Assembly: GCA_046347625.1 (NCBI GenBank)
Contig: JAXMFU010000001.1
Coordinates: forward strand, 434,001 to 498,000
DNA from: CAIMUS01 sp046347625
GTDB lineage: Bacteria; Pseudomonadota; Gammaproteobacteria; Competibacterales; Competibacteraceae
Direction of reading: 5' to 3'
Length of the DNA stretch: 64,000 nucleotides
Both the position numbers and the translations under genes were made by a program. Below, piece by piece: positions 41,592 through 49,340 of this stretch. Positions within the stretch are counted from its first letter, which is position 1, and every line of letters starts with the position of its first letter. The notes below the pieces were generated by a model that was given only the letters and a program-made list of their open reading frames with translations, was not told where the DNA came from and ran no database searches.

Positions 41592-42272
41592 TTAGAAAGT
41601 CGGGAAAGTCGGCGATGAAACCGAGGTTTCTCCCGGAGCGACCGTGAGATTATCACCGGCCGACCAAAGTTCGTCGTTGATCAGGAACTTGAAGGTAAGA
41701 GGTCCACTGGCGGTTTGGGTGGACCAAGACCATTCATCACCGGCCGTGTTTTCCATCACGGCGCCCTGAGTCCAGCTCAACTCGGCGCCTTCGCCGCGAA
41801 CATACAGATTGTTACCATAGCCGATATCGACTCTGGCGATAATTTTGGTAACAGTCGCGGGGGTTGCCTTTTTCTTGGGAGGTGCTTTTTTCGGCGCCTC
41901 GGCCTTGGCCGGGGCTGGCTTGGCAGTTGTTTTCTTGGCGGAAGGCGGCGGCGCCTTTTCGCTGGGAGCGCCACCAGCCGGAGGCTTGGCCGCGGCCGCT
42001 GGTGCGGTGGCGGATTTGCCGGCAGCGGCGGATTCTTCGGCGGAAGCGGGGGCTGCCGGTTCAGCCGGCTTCTTGGTATCGGCGGGTTTCTGGGCGGCGG
42101 CAGGCTGGCTGACCGCTGCCGGTTCAGCCGGCTTCTTGGTATCGGCGGGTTTCTGGGCGGCGGCAGGCTGGCTGACCGCTGCCGGTTCAGCCGGCTTCTT
42201 GGGCGGCGCCGCTGTCTTGGTGGTGGTCTTCTTACTGGAAGTGGACTGAGTGGTTACCTTCTTCGTAGGCAC
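41592..42272 (-). CDS. Lys/Ala/Pro-rich protein with C-terminal carbohydrate-binding-like domain
   Basis: A 226-residue protein. Residues 1-140 are histone H1-like, rich in Lys, Ala, Pro and Thr, with a 21-residue unit (KKPAEPAAVSQPAAAQKPAD plus T) exactly repeated. Residues about 145-226 look like a small beta domain: IIARVDIGYGNNLYVRGEGAELSWTQG, DEWSWSTQTASGPLTFKFLINDELWSAGDNLTVAPGETS. This resembles starch-binding/CBM-type modules (glycogen-binding folds). No signal peptide. Lying close to the phasin, it may tie DNA to storage granules (PHA or glycogen), like the AAKP tail of PhaF. That is inference. Confidence 0.55.
   Translation of the reverse strand: MPTKKVTTQSTSSKKTTTKTAAPPKKPAEPAAVSQPAAAQKPADTKKPAEPAAVSQPAAAQKPADTKKPAEPAAPASAEESAAAGKSATAPAAAAKPPAGGAPSEKAPPPSAKKTTAKPAPAKAEAPKKAPPKKKATPATVTKIIARVDIGYGNNLYVRGEGAELSWTQGAVMENTAGDEWSWSTQTASGPLTFKFLINDELWSAGDNLTVAPGETSVSSPTFPTF
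42052..42202. repeat. 63-bp exact tandem duplication within a coding region
   Basis: The unit beginning GCTGCCGGTTCAGCCGGCTT occurs at 42052-42114 and again, identical, at 42115-42177, with a third partial copy from 42178 (about 25 bases). It encodes the 21-residue KKPAEPAAVSQPAAAQKPAD-T unit and keeps the frame. Confidence 0.9.
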
Positions 42273-42858
42273 AGGATATTCTCCTCACTGAAATGCATTT
42301 ATAGCGGGTGACTTTGGTCATTCGTAACAGTTCAACAGATCGACTCGACAGATCGACTACTTTATATTTTCCCGGTTACGCACAACCACGGCTGCGAGAC
42401 TAGGTTATAAGTTATAAAGTATCTGAAATCAATCGATTGATGAGCGGTGAACGGCTACTGCAATGGGTAGATGCCTGGGTGGTCGACCCCCTTGTCAGGC
42501 CAAAATTAGCCAGGCTGGTTCCGGGCGGCAAAACCTGGTTTGCCGGGCGGCTTGGCCTATCGGTCATCATCCGGTTGCAACTGATTGAAATATAAACTCA
42601 GCATAACCAGCCTGTAAATCCCTTTCGTGATTAAAAATACCGGTGGCGCTGTTTGCCGTATCACGGTCGTCCGAGCCGGAGTTCCGGCTTGGGCCCGGTC
42701 CGGCCGCCGGAGATTGCCGCGGCGGATGACCGTGGCGGCATGCCGACCGTTCGAACCGGTCGGGTAGCGGCGGCAAAATAAGCAGGTACCGGTTGAAAAA
42801 GAGTCAGCCGGCTCAATATAATAATTTTATCTTTCAGAATGAGGTTACTGAACCGTAA
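42273..42858. other. Intergenic region, no recognised feature
   Basis: A 586-base gap. I find no convincing gene, RNA, terminator or family member. It includes a short direct repeat (AGATCGACT at 42339 and 42350), AT-rich stretches at 42370-42440 and a GC-rich middle (42650-42770) with small inverted repeats of CCGCCG/CGGCGG type. Confidence 0.3.
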
Positions 42859-43176
42859 ATGCGTAGTGTATCTCAACAGCAATCCGCCGCCGAGTCCGCT
42901 GATGCGGATGATAGTAGTCTGTTAACCGGACCGGGCTGGCGGATACGGCTGGCAGCCTGTTGTAAACTGTTATTTGCTTTTCCCTTGGCCCTGGTCCTGC
43001 TCCTTCTGGCCTTGCTTTTCGTGCTCTTCAAGGGTGATGAACGCCATGGCAGGGGTTGTTACATGCCCTATTCAATGTCCTATCGGTGGCCCCGAATCTC
43101 CTCCTTCAAGACTTATGTGCAAAGACTGCTGCGGGAACTGTGGCGTAACCCACATTCCAAGCGGTACGCGCGTTGA
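42859..43176 (+). CDS. Possible small membrane protein
   Basis: A 105-residue frame with one strong hydrophobic segment (LAACCKLLFAFPLALVLLLLALLFVLF, about residues 33-59), and a basic tail. There is no ribosome binding site of note and no family match. A competing frame on the same strand (from an ATG at 43046, about 55 residues) is Cys-rich (TCPIQC...CKDCCGNC) and could equally be a small zinc-binding protein. At most one of the two is likely real. Confidence 0.3.
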   Translation: MRSVSQQQSAAESADADDSSLLTGPGWRIRLAACCKLLFAFPLALVLLLLALLFVLFKGDERHGRGCYMPYSMSYRWPRISSFKTYVQRLLRELWRNPHSKRYAR

Positions 43177-43268
43177 TGCATCATTTTCTCAGCCATTTCC
43201 AGTGTCAGGTTAAGGTCCGGGTATTTGCGGTTCGAACCGGCGCTGCAAGCGCCCGGCAGGCACCCCGT

Positions 43269-44201
43269 TCAACGGCTTTTGAGTAGGCTGTCGACTCGGC
43301 GCAACGCCAGGGTAATATCGTCGCCCAGTGTGATTGCACCGGTAGAGTTGAGTGCTGCGCCATAGCGGGCGGTCACCTGGCCACCGATAAAGACCGGCAC
43401 CTTGAGCTGTCGCAGCAGCTTGGGTAATTCTTCCTGGATAACCGGCTCCGCTACTGTGGCGGAGCCGGACAGCACGATACCCTGGCAATTTGCCCGCTCC
43501 ACGACGGGTGGCAGTTCCACCAACGGGGTATTGGCACCCAGCAGAATCAGGCGATAGTCCCGGTCCGCCGCCGCCAGGGCGAACAATAAAATACCGATTT
43601 CATGTTGTTCGCCCGGCAGACACGCGGCCAGCAAACAGGGACCGGTCAAATCGCGACTGTGATGATGAAAGCGGGCACCCAATTTGTTCCGCAGAAACAC
43701 GCTGAAGAAATGCTCTTCGGCCACGCTGCCTTGCGCCCTTTCCCAGCGCCGACCCAGTTCCCGCAGCAACGGAACGATCAGATGACTGGTTACAATATCG
43801 ATAGGGTACAGGGACAAGGCCTCGGTATAAACCGCATTCAAGGTATTTTCATCGAAGCGTTCGATCGCTTCGGTCAGGCGGTGCTGATAAGTGGCCCAGG
43901 GATCGAATGCCTCCGCGGCGGGATGCCGGGGGTCCGGATTGTCCGTCACCAGGACCTGTCCGACCTGGCCGATCGACATTCCGCCTTCCAACAAGGCCAC
44001 CACCTGATTGATCAATTCGACATCGGCCATCGTGTAGAGCCGGTGTCCCTTGGGGGTGCGTACCGGTTTGATTAAACCATACCGGCGCTCCCAGGCACGC
44101 AGGGTCACAGGATTGACCCCGGTCAGACTGGAAACGGTACGGATAGGCACCAACCCCGTATCCGGCAGAATACCATTATCGACAGAAAGCTCGGTTGCCA
44201 T
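43269..44201 (-). CDS. CarH/LitR-like B12-dependent photoreceptor repressor
   Basis: A 310-residue MerR-family regulator fused to a cobalamin-binding module. MerR helix-turn-helix: PIRTVSSLTGVNPVTLRAWERRYGLIKPVRTPKGHRLY (about 19-56). The four-helix bundle contains the W-x9-EH motif (W153, E163, H164) that caps adenosylcobalamin in CarH. The Rossmann B12 domain has the ligand motif ExHxxG (E198, H200, G203) and GANTPLVELPPVV. The Met at 44201 is taken as start; the upstream ATG at 44234 is the alternative. Dark-state CarH tetramers bind DNA, and light breaks the Co-C bond and frees the promoter. By family the protein would repress light-induced genes. Confidence 0.87.
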   Translation of the reverse strand: MATELSVDNGILPDTGLVPIRTVSSLTGVNPVTLRAWERRYGLIKPVRTPKGHRLYTMADVELINQVVALLEGGMSIGQVGQVLVTDNPDPRHPAAEAFDPWATYQHRLTEAIERFDENTLNAVYTEALSLYPIDIVTSHLIVPLLRELGRRWERAQGSVAEEHFFSVFLRNKLGARFHHHSRDLTGPCLLAACLPGEQHEIGILLFALAAADRDYRLILLGANTPLVELPPVVERANCQGIVLSGSATVAEPVIQEELPKLLRQLKVPVFIGGQVTARYGAALNSTGAITLGDDITLALRRVDSLLKSR

Positions 44202-44224
44202 ACATATACCTTGAGCAGTAAAAA

Positions 44225-44281
44225 TGTTATACATATTATTTATACAAAACTATAACAGACCTGGGGAATAAAAGCCAATAG
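44225..44281 (-). promoter_or_regulatory. Putative carH promoter with TATACA repeats
   Basis: Reading leftwards, TTGGCT is followed 18 bases on by TATAGT, a plausible -35/-10 pair. On the + strand TATACA occurs at 44228 and 44241, with TATAACA at 44251, covering the region around the -10 and start point. CarH operators are built of TnTACA units, so autoregulation is possible. The spacing (13 and 10) is less regular than at 63.1 kb. Confidence 0.4.
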
Positions 44282-44299
44282 TTATACCAAATATATGCA

Positions 44300-44472
44300 A
44301 CTGGTGGATTAAGTCAGGTGCGCCTCTGCTCCGCCTGGGATTAGCGTGATGGCGCGGGGGCGCCGTAACCCGACAGAAAGATTGCCGTCAAAATCCTCGT
44401 AGGTCGGGTTAGACGCGCTTGCCACCCAGGGAGCCACTCGCCGCGAGATGACGGGCGCGTCGTAACCCGACA
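44300..44472. repeat. Two family A palindromes
   Basis: A degenerate copy at about 44310-44374 (AAGTCAGGTGCGCC...GGCGCCGTAACCCGACA) and a complete copy at 44399-44472 (GTAGGTCGGGTTAGACGCGC...GTCGTAACCCGACA). They separate the carH-like gene from rsmE. Confidence 0.75.
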
Positions 44473-44486
44473 GGGAACTTGAGGTA

Positions 44487-45221
44487 TTAGCGCAAATCGC
44501 CCCAGCGCAACTGGACGGCTGCCAATGCCACCAGCGCGGCGGTTTCCGTACGCAGCACGCGCGGCCCCAGACGCACCGCGGTAAAACCGGCCACTTCCGC
44601 CAGTGCGATTTCCGTCGGACTCAAGCCGCCTTCCGGTCCGATGAGCAGGCTGACCGCGGCTGGCGGTGGGGCGAGTGCACTCAGGGTGGATGGTGCCAGT
44701 GGATCGAGGACTAATTTAAGGCCCTGTAAAGCGCTGCTTTGCAGGCACCTGACCAAGCTGACAGGTTCCAGCAATAATGGCAGCCGATTGCGGCAGCATT
44801 GCTCGCAGGCACCGGCGATAATCCCCTGCCAATGCTGGATACGGTGGCGCCGGCGCTCCGGCTCCAATTTGACCACGCTGCGTTCCGTCAGCACGGGCAG
44901 GATAACGGTAACGCCCAGTTCCACGGCTTTTTGCAAGGTATAGTCCATTCGCTCCCCGCGCGAAATGCCCTGGGCCAGCAGGACGGGCAAGGGTGATTCC
45001 GCTTCGCGGGGACTATAGGACTGAATCCGTACCGTAGCGGCGGAGCGCGTAACGGTGGCCAGTACGCCGTGAAATTCACCCTCGGTACCGTTAAACAGAA
45101 TCAAGGCAGCGCCGGTTTTCAGACGCAGTACCCGGGTCACGTGATTGAACACGGTTGGCGGCAGGTCGATATGGCTGCCGATGCTCATTGGAACGGGGCA
45201 ATAGATACGCGGAATTCGCAT
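44487..45221 (-). CDS. rsmE: 16S rRNA (uracil-1498-N3)-methyltransferase RsmE
   Basis: A 244-residue SPOUT methyltransferase. An N-terminal PUA-like part contains PTVFNHVTRVLRLKTGAALILFNGTEGEFHGVL. The knot region shows QGISRGERMDYTLQKAVELGVTVILPVLTERSVV, LLIGPEGGLSPTEIALAEVAGFTAVRLGPRVLRTETA and a final AALVALAAVQLRWGDLR. It methylates U1498 of 16S rRNA near the decoding centre. Length matches the family. The gene starts at ATG 45221 (MRIPRIYCPVPMSIGSHIDL). Confidence 0.95.
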   Translation of the reverse strand: MRIPRIYCPVPMSIGSHIDLPPTVFNHVTRVLRLKTGAALILFNGTEGEFHGVLATVTRSAATVRIQSYSPREAESPLPVLLAQGISRGERMDYTLQKAVELGVTVILPVLTERSVVKLEPERRRHRIQHWQGIIAGACEQCCRNRLPLLLEPVSLVRCLQSSALQGLKLVLDPLAPSTLSALAPPPAAVSLLIGPEGGLSPTEIALAEVAGFTAVRLGPRVLRTETAALVALAAVQLRWGDLR

Positions 45222-45376
45222 AAATCACCATTTGTAGGAGGAAACCGGCTCACGAATCCGACCAAGCGGTTGATCCCGATTTTTGGGGCGAAAGCGAACA
45301 GCAGGCTCGTGGCCTTCCGACGGCTCGTGTTAAGGTGATTTCTGGCAAAGACTATACCAGAAAGTCAGGCGTGGGT

Positions 45377-45433
45377 ATGGATTCCCCTCCTTGGATAAGG
45401 AGGGGTGGCGCGTAGCGCTGGGGTGGTTCGATC
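45377..45433. repeat. Dispersed 58-bp repeat (copy 2)
   Basis: ATGGATTCCCCTCCTTGGAT, AAGGAGGGGTGGCGCG and GGGGTGGTTCGATC match the reverse complement of 8703-8760 with few changes. The two copies lie 37 kb apart in opposite orientation. Confidence 0.75.
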
Positions 45434-45458
45434 ATGCGGACTGGCCCCCCCGCCCTTC

Positions 45459-45630
45459 GGCTTTCTGGGGTAGGTTTTTTGTCATTCCGGCAGGGAAGCC
45501 GGAATCCAGGGTCAGGGAGAGGGTGTGATCCCACTTTTACTTCCCGGTAACTGGGTTCCGGCATTCCCTGCCGGAACGACAGCTTGTCCCCGTTTACCCA
45601 ATTACTCTAAAAACCTACCCCAGAAAGCCG
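45459..45630. repeat. Nested inverted repeat with GTCATTCCGGC core
   Basis: Outer arms: CGGCTTTCTGGGGTAGGTTT (from 45458) and AAACCTACCCCAGAAAGCCG (ending 45630). Inner arms: GTCATTCCGGCAGGGAAGCC (45481) and its inverse CATTCCCTGCCGGAACGAC (ending 45580). A related GTCATTCCGGC...GGGAATGACAG element lies at 58717-58797. Confidence 0.75.
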
Positions 45631-45752
45631 CCCTTCGGGCACCCCCCCTTGGCAGGGGGGGAATAAAGATCGGACTCACAGGTATAATCTTTTTCGGAAA
45701 TCACCTAAGCTGTGATTCTATGCAATTTATCAGCTTTATCAGCTCAGCCGCC

Positions 45753-46523
45753 ATGCTAAGAATCGCGACCTGGAATGTAAATTCCCTACGTGTCCGCCTG
45801 CCCCAGGTGGTGACCTGGTTGCAGTCCCAGCAGCCGGATATCCTGGCATTACAGGAAACCAAGCTGGCCGATGCCGATTTTCCCCGTGTGGAATTGGAAC
45901 AGACCGGCTATCAGGTGGTGTTTGCGGGAGAAAAGACTTACAACGGCGTCGCTTTACTCAGCCGGCAGCCAGCGACTGAAGTCGACCGTGAGCTACCTGG
46001 TGTGAACGACAGCCAGCGTCGTCTGCTGGGAGCCACACTCGCCGGCGTGCGGGTGTTGAATCTATATGTTCCTAACGGCCAGGCGGTAGGTAGCGATAAA
46101 TACGCCTATAAGCTCAACTGGCTGGACAGGCTGGCGGATTATATTCAGGCGCAACTGGTTGCCTACCCTTACCTTATCGCCCTGGGGGATTTCAATATTG
46201 CCCCTGATGATCGGGATGTGCATGATCCTGCTGCCTGGGCCGGTCAGGTATTATGCAGCGAGGCGGAACGGCTGGCTCTGCACCGCCTATTGGCGCTGGG
46301 GCTGGTCGATACCTTTCGCTTATTCGAGCAGGCGACCGGGCATTTCAGTTGGTGGGATTATCGGGCGGTCGCATTTCGCCGCAATCGGGGCTTGCGGATC
46401 GATCTCATTCTGGCCAGCCCGGCGCTGGCGTCGCAATGTATTGCCTGTCGAATCGATAAAGCCGTCCGTGGGCTGGAGCGCCCTTCGGACCATGCGCCGG
46501 TGATCGCGGAATTCGCGCTATAG
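45753..46523 (+). CDS. xthA: Exodeoxyribonuclease III family AP endonuclease
   Basis: A 256-residue ExoIII-type enzyme that cuts abasic sites and removes 3' blocking groups in DNA repair. Motifs: MLRIATWNVNSLRVRLPQV, ILALQETKLADADFP (metal-binding Glu), RVLNLYVPNGQAVGSDKY, LIALGDFNIAPDDRDVHDP, FSWWDYRAVAFRRNRGLRIDLILAS and LERPSDHAPVIAEFAL with the catalytic Asp-His. The start at 45753 is chosen because the family begins there; upstream sequence in frame is repeat-derived. Confidence 0.94.
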   Translation: MLRIATWNVNSLRVRLPQVVTWLQSQQPDILALQETKLADADFPRVELEQTGYQVVFAGEKTYNGVALLSRQPATEVDRELPGVNDSQRRLLGATLAGVRVLNLYVPNGQAVGSDKYAYKLNWLDRLADYIQAQLVAYPYLIALGDFNIAPDDRDVHDPAAWAGQVLCSEAERLALHRLLALGLVDTFRLFEQATGHFSWWDYRAVAFRRNRGLRIDLILASPALASQCIACRIDKAVRGLERPSDHAPVIAEFAL

Positions 46524-46540
46524 TCAGGTCAAATCGAAGG

Positions 46541-46632
46541 CTAATAAAGGTTAAAGGTTCAAGGTTAAATCGACTGTTTACGTCTTTTATCTTTAACCTT
46601 TAACCTTCTTCCTTTAACCTTTAACCTTAAAA
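46541..46632. repeat. Heptamer hairpin between convergent genes
   Basis: AAAGGTT-type heptamers (46548-46566) face TTTAACC-type heptamers (46590-46630), around a core AAATCGACTGTTTACGTCTT. The same core with small changes (AAATCCGCTGTTTAAGTCTT) lies in the hairpin at 49138-49216. Both sit between converging genes and could act as bidirectional terminators. Confidence 0.7.
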
Positions 46633-46634
46633 AA

Positions 46635-47921
46635 TCATGGCTTGAACAGTCGGACGACCGCCGCCGGATTGCCGGGAAAGTAGAGGTGCAGATAGGAGGC
46701 GGTAAAACGTCCGATCCGATAGATTGCTTCACCCGGTCGCTCACCGCGCTGGCGAATGCCATGGACCAGGGGAGCGAGCGGCGTTTCCAACCGGGAATGG
46801 TGAAAGGTATGGCCGCGCAGTTCTCCTTCAGGCAGTGGCGCAGCCTGCATGCCAAGACTGACCAGTTGTTCTTGCAGCACCGCGTGGCCGGGTAGCAGAC
46901 CTAACAGTTCGGCGCGCTGCCCGGCCTTGTCGGTCAGGCTTTCCAGGGTGTAGAGCATCCCACCGCACTCGGCATAAAGGGGTTTGCCGGTCCGGCAATG
47001 ACGGCGCAGTCCTTCCAGCATGGTCCGATTGGATGCCAAGGTAGCGAGATGCAATTCGGGATAACCGCCGGGCAGATAGAGGCTGTCCACGGCGGGCGGC
47101 TCTCTATCGTTCAGGGGGGAGAAAAATACCAGTTCAGCCCCCAGGGCGCGCAGCAGATCCAGGTTGGCCGGATAGAGGAAGGCAAACGCCAGATCCCGGG
47201 CGATGCCGATGCGGACTCCCTCGAGCAGGGGTGGAAGCGACTCCGGCATGAAATCGAGAAATGTCACCGCCGGCGGCAGTGCCGCCAGCCCGGTCCGACC
47301 GATAGCGCCGGCGGCGGCTTCCAGACGTTGCTCCAGATCGGCAATTTCAACGGCCTGTACCAGTCCCAAATGGCGGTCGGGCAGTGTTACGGCCGGGTCG
47401 CGCGGCAAGGCGCCGAAATAAGTCACTCCGGTCGGCAGGCTTTCGGCCAGCAATTCGTCGTGACCGGGTCCGGCAACTCCGTTGGCCAGTACGCCGGCAA
47501 AGGGCAGTCCTGGACGGTAATAGGCCAGGCCATAGGCGACGGCGCCAAAGGTCTGTGCCATGGCATGAGCCTGGATCAACGCCAGTACCGGTACCCCGAA
47601 AACCTGCGCCAGATCGGCGCTGGAAGGGGTGCCGTCGAATAGCCCCATGACTCCTTCGATTAAAATCAGATCGGCTTGTGCCGCGGCCTGTGACAGCAGT
47701 TGCTTGCAGCCTTGCTCCCCAACCATCCACAGGTCCAATTGGTAAACCGGATAACCCGAGGCTCGCTCCAGAATCATGGGATCGAGAAAATCGGGACCGG
47801 TTTTGAACACCCGAACGCGCCGTCCCTGCCGGCGATGGTAGCGCGCCAGAGCGGCGGTCAATGTGGTCTTACCCTGGCCGGAAGCCGGGGCGCTGATCAG
47901 TAAAGCGGGACAGGTAGGCAT
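46635..47921 (-). CDS. cbiA: Cobyrinate a,c-diamide synthase (CbiA/CobB)
   Basis: A 428-residue amidotransferase that converts cobyrinate to its a,c-diamide in B12 synthesis. The N-terminal ATP-binding part has LLISAPASGQGKTTLTAALARYHRRQG, KTGPDFLDPMILERASG and LIEGVMGLFDG. The C-terminal class I glutaminase-like part has LYLPGGYPELHLA, the nucleophile in LYAECGGMLYTLESL, and a late His (GHTFHHSRLE). The ATG at 47921 is preferred over an in-frame TTG at 47942. It is transcribed alone. The product pathway supplies the cofactor the CarH-like protein would need. Confidence 0.93.
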   Translation of the reverse strand: MPTCPALLISAPASGQGKTTLTAALARYHRRQGRRVRVFKTGPDFLDPMILERASGYPVYQLDLWMVGEQGCKQLLSQAAAQADLILIEGVMGLFDGTPSSADLAQVFGVPVLALIQAHAMAQTFGAVAYGLAYYRPGLPFAGVLANGVAGPGHDELLAESLPTGVTYFGALPRDPAVTLPDRHLGLVQAVEIADLEQRLEAAAGAIGRTGLAALPPAVTFLDFMPESLPPLLEGVRIGIARDLAFAFLYPANLDLLRALGAELVFFSPLNDREPPAVDSLYLPGGYPELHLATLASNRTMLEGLRRHCRTGKPLYAECGGMLYTLESLTDKAGQRAELLGLLPGHAVLQEQLVSLGMQAAPLPEGELRGHTFHHSRLETPLAPLVHGIRQRGERPGEAIYRIGRFTASYLHLYFPGNPAAVVRLFKP

Positions 47922-48102
47922 GGGTAAAGATGGATTAAGCAATGGGCCGGACTAACTTTTATCTTAGCCCAGCGGTAGCGGGCTGCAAAGCAGCATCACA
48001 GCGGCGAGACGCCGCTACCACCTTGGGCAGGAATTCCCATTACAAGCCTGACAACCGCTATAATCCTGTACATTTTCAAATTTTCGAGAATGAGTCACCC
48101 CT

Positions 48103-49137
48103 ATGGAATACCAGCCCCATCATATACTGATCACCGGAGGCGCCGGCTTTATTGGTTGCAATTTCGTGCGTTATCTGCTGAGCACCGATGCTCAGGTTAC
48201 TATCGTCAACCTGGACCTGCTTACTTATGCCGGCTCCCTGGATAATCTCACCGCGCTTCCCGATCCCGGCAGGCATACCTTCGTGCAGGGTGATATTTGC
48301 GACCGTGCCCTGGCCGATCGCCTGCTACAGGATTATCGGATCGATACTATTGTCCATTTTGCCGCCGAGAGCCATGTGGACCGCTCTATCACCGGCCCGG
48401 CCAGTTTTATAAATACCAATCTGGTCGGTACTTTTACCTTGCTGGAAGCCGCCCGTACCGCCTGGCTGGAAAAACCCGGCGTGGACCGCAAGGCCGTGCG
48501 GTTTCACCATATTTCGACCGACGAAGTTTACGGTACCCTGACCCGCGACGAGCCGGCTTTTACCGAAACCACACCTTACAGCCCGAATTCCCCCTATTCG
48601 GCTTCCAAAGCCGGTTCCGATCATCTGGTGCGGGCGTATTTTCATACGTATGGACTGCCGGTGACCACTACCAATTGCTCGAATAATTACGGTCCCTATC
48701 AGCACGGGGAAAAGTTTATTCCCACGATCATTCGTTCCTGCCTGCAGCAACAGCCGATTCCAGTCTACGGCGATGGCAGCAACATTCGCGACTGGTTATA
48801 TGTCGATGACCATTGTCGGGGTATCGATCGGGTTATCCGTCAAGGCATGCTGGGAGAATGCTACAACATTGGCGGCTGTAATGAGTGGGCCAATCTCGCT
48901 ATTGTCGACAAGATTTGCGCCCTGATGGATGAACGCCGTCCACAACAGGCACCGCACAGCCGCTTGATTACCTTCGTCACCGACCGCCCCGGTCATGACT
49001 GGCGTTATGCTATCGATGCCACCCGGATTATCGTCGAGTTGCAATGGCGTCCTCTCGAAACCTTCGAGACCGGCATTGCCAAGACGGTAGACTGGTACTT
49101 GAACCGTTATGGCGACGGTGCCGACTGGGAGGTTTAA
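48103..49137 (+). CDS. rfbB: dTDP-glucose 4,6-dehydratase RfbB
   Basis: A 344-residue short-chain dehydrogenase-fold enzyme of dTDP-rhamnose synthesis. NAD-binding ITGGAGFIGCNFVRYLL, HFAAESHVDRSI, STDEVYGTL, the catalytic tyrosine/lysine pair in YSPNSPYSASKAGSDHLV, NCSNNYGPYQHGEKFIPT, and DRPGHDWRYAIDATRI. All key residues are visible. It faces rfbA across a hairpin-rich gap; the other rml genes are not in the window. The product feeds surface polysaccharide. Confidence 0.95.
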   Translation: MEYQPHHILITGGAGFIGCNFVRYLLSTDAQVTIVNLDLLTYAGSLDNLTALPDPGRHTFVQGDICDRALADRLLQDYRIDTIVHFAAESHVDRSITGPASFINTNLVGTFTLLEAARTAWLEKPGVDRKAVRFHHISTDEVYGTLTRDEPAFTETTPYSPNSPYSASKAGSDHLVRAYFHTYGLPVTTTNCSNNYGPYQHGEKFIPTIIRSCLQQQPIPVYGDGSNIRDWLYVDDHCRGIDRVIRQGMLGECYNIGGCNEWANLAIVDKICALMDERRPQQAPHSRLITFVTDRPGHDWRYAIDATRIIVELQWRPLETFETGIAKTVDWYLNRYGDGADWEV

Positions 49138-49216
49138 AAAGGTAAAAAGTTAAAGGTTAAAGGCTAAATCCGCTGTTTAAGTCTTTTACCTTTTACCTTT
49201 TACCTTTCACCTCTTA
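49138..49216. repeat. Heptamer hairpin between convergent rfbB and rfbA
   Basis: AAAGGTTA/AAAGGCTA units facing TTTTACC units, around the core AAATCCGCTGTTTAAGTCTT, which is close to the core at 46575. A candidate bidirectional terminator and a second copy of the same mobile or expanding element. Confidence 0.7.
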
Positions 49217-49219
49217 CCT

Positions 49220-49335
49220 TATAGCGGTTATTCCCGGCGTGAAAACATAGAAATTAATGTAAGTGTCTAAAAATACATGAAAAATTCAAATTTTTATTGA
49301 ATGCAATGTATTCCATCCATGTAATAACCGCTATA
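49220..49335. mobile_element. MITE-like 116-bp element
   Basis: Perfect 13-bp terminal inverted repeats, TATAGCGGTTATT (49220-49232) and AATAACCGCTATA (49323-49335), enclose an AT-rich 90-base centre with no coding potential. Size, perfect ends starting with TA and location in a gap fit a miniature inverted-repeat element of the IS630/Tc1 kind; the parent transposase is not in the window. Confidence 0.6.
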
Positions 49336-49340
49336 AAATA

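Noticed and set aside
42974..43213. Cys-rich small protein (TCPIQC...CKDCCGNC)
   Set aside because: It overlaps another possible frame and lacks a convincing ribosome site; the Cys spacing does not match a known zinc ribbon. It is mentioned with the 42859 entry only.
46635..47921. A longer B12 biosynthesis operon around cbiA
   Set aside because: Neighbours are xthA and rfbB; cbiA stands alone in this window.
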